Of a stretch of 64,000 nucleotides of DNA, positions 63,290 through 64,000 are shown piece by piece. The stretch is from JADJSS01 sp964490845 (GTDB taxonomy: Bacteria > Bacteroidota > Bacteroidia > Chitinophagales > JADIYW01). A program made the translations under genes and the position numbers. The notes beneath the pieces were generated by a model. The model saw only the letters and a list, made by a program, of their open reading frames with translations, was not told where the DNA came from and ran no database searches. Location of the stretch: positions 248,001 to 312,000 of the forward strand of contig CAZBED010000003.1 of the NCBI GenBank assembly GCA_964490845.1. The letters are read 5' to 3'. Every line of letters starts with the position of its first letter. Position 1 is the first letter of the stretch.

Positions 63290-64000
63290 CTAAAAACTGA
63301 TTTTGCTGCCGTTCTGTTGCAGCCATTTCCGGTGAATGGCATAGTCCGGCATGGCCGCCACCACATGTTTCCAGAATTTCGGGGAATGGTTCATCTCTTT
63401 GAGGTGAGCCAGTTCGTGAACGATTACATAATCAATGACAGAAGATGGTGTCAATAGGAGTTTGGTAGAAAAAGAAATTTTGCCTGTAGAGGAACAGCTT
63501 CCCCAACGGGAAATCGTGTGTTTTAAATCCACCTTATGGATTTTCTCCCTGAAATACAACTCATTCCAGTAGGATGTCCTTTGCTGAATTTCGGGCAGGA
63601 AATAGCGTTCTGTAAAACGCAGCAGGAAACGTTGTATTTCCTGGACACTTTTTTTCTCTGATTGATGCTCGAGCAGGTATATTTTTAAGACCTTATCGCC
63701 ACGATAGCTTAATTTATTTTTTCCTGTTGCGACATAGGTTATCTCTATGGTAAAGACGGATTGAAAAATCTGCAACGTTCTGCCCTGATAATAAGCGACG
63801 GTATGCTGGTGTTCCTGATAATATTTTTTTTCGTGAATCTGCTTTTTCGCCCAGGACAAAAACTGTTTCAGCGTTTTTTCTTTGTCCACTACCGAAATAT
63901 GTTTAGGAAGCCTCACAATAATTTCACTTTTACCAAGTGAAACGCGTGACGAACTTCTGGACTCCACAATTATCTTAACGGGGACAGGAAAATTATCGGT
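63290..64000 (-). CDS. YgjP-type (DUF45/M48-like) zinc metallohydrolase, N-terminus cut by window edge
   Basis: At least 236 codons. The zinc motif HELAHLKEMNHSPKFW (HExxH plus third His) near the C-terminus, preceded by the SRWGSCSSTGKISFS signature, defines the YgjP/DUF45 family. The reading frame has a GTG at 63967 but stays open to the window end, and the upstream residues (PVPVKIIVESRSSSRVSLG) fit the family N-terminus, so the true start is outside. The role of these SprT-like proteins is poorly known. Confidence 0.88.
   Translation of the reverse strand, partial: TDNFPVPVKIIVESRSSSRVSLGKSEIIVRLPKHISVVDKEKTLKQFLSWAKKQIHEKKYYQEHQHTVAYYQGRTLQIFQSVFTIEITYVATGKNKLSYRGDKVLKIYLLEHQSEKKSVQEIQRFLLRFTERYFLPEIQQRTSYWNELYFREKIHKVDLKHTISRWGSCSSTGKISFSTKLLLTPSSVIDYVIVHELAHLKEMNHSPKFWKHVVAAMPDYAIHRKWLQQNGSKISF

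Overview
The window is a piece of a Bacteroidota chromosome; class and genus cannot be fixed from sequence alone. The evidence is the recurring promoter element TAnnTTTG, transketolase and methionine synthase each split into two genes, a GYDIA-type GHMP kinase in a mevalonate operon, a four-helix-bundle (23S intervening-sequence-type) protein, a Pit/DUF47 phosphate pair, and many short secreted lipoproteins. No rRNA, tRNA, CRISPR array, integrase, transposase or phage gene was seen. Both ends cut a gene: an alpha-2-macroglobulin on the left and a YgjP-type metallohydrolase on the right.

Layout. 1-7.3 kb (minus): alpha-2-macroglobulin, a DUF3089 hydrolase and a double CbxX-type AAA+ protein. 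7.4-14.4 kb (mostly plus): thiL, DinB, TspO, TRIC channel, guanine deaminase (minus), Pit phosphate transporter with its DUF47 partner, and Kup. 14.4-20.8 kb: radical SAM protein and metF (minus), then a SAM-I riboswitch leading split metH, with a four-helix-bundle gene between the two halves. 20.8-21.3 kb: a 168-bp tandem repeat rich in palindromes. 21.3-29.2 kb: CoA-transferase, CAP protein, a voltage-sensor-like membrane protein, a possible sigma-54-type small RNA, serine hydrolase, DinB, ferredoxin with a U32 tRNA-hydroxylation-type protein, and a pectinacetylesterase-like lipoprotein. 29.2-41 kb: the B12 mutase fusion IcmF, AsmA, split transketolase, M19 dipeptidase and a GH5 lipoprotein. 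41.2-48.5 kb (minus): amidase, sulfatase, and a tightly coupled aminotransferase / FGGY kinase / class II aldolase / degenerate aldolase operon facing a Crp/Fnr regulator across a perfect palindrome. 48.5-51.8 kb (plus): regulator, ECF sigma factor, probable anti-sigma factor, Spy-like protein and an orphan lipoprotein. 51.9-58.6 kb: RecQ, mannose-1-phosphate guanylyltransferase, amino acid permease and a DEAD/DEAH helicase. 58.7-62.7 kb (minus): a mevalonate operon (type 2 IPP isomerase, flavodoxin-like reductase, HMG-CoA reductase, GHMP kinase). The end holds a lipoprotein and a YgjP-type hydrolase.

Methyl-group metabolism (metF, riboswitch-controlled metH) and B12 use (MetH, IcmF) are both represented. 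The least explained parts are the degenerate aldolase, the candidate small RNA at 24.4 kb, the voltage-sensor-like protein without a pore, the palindromic tandem repeat, and the promoters that end within 4-9 nt of the start codon.
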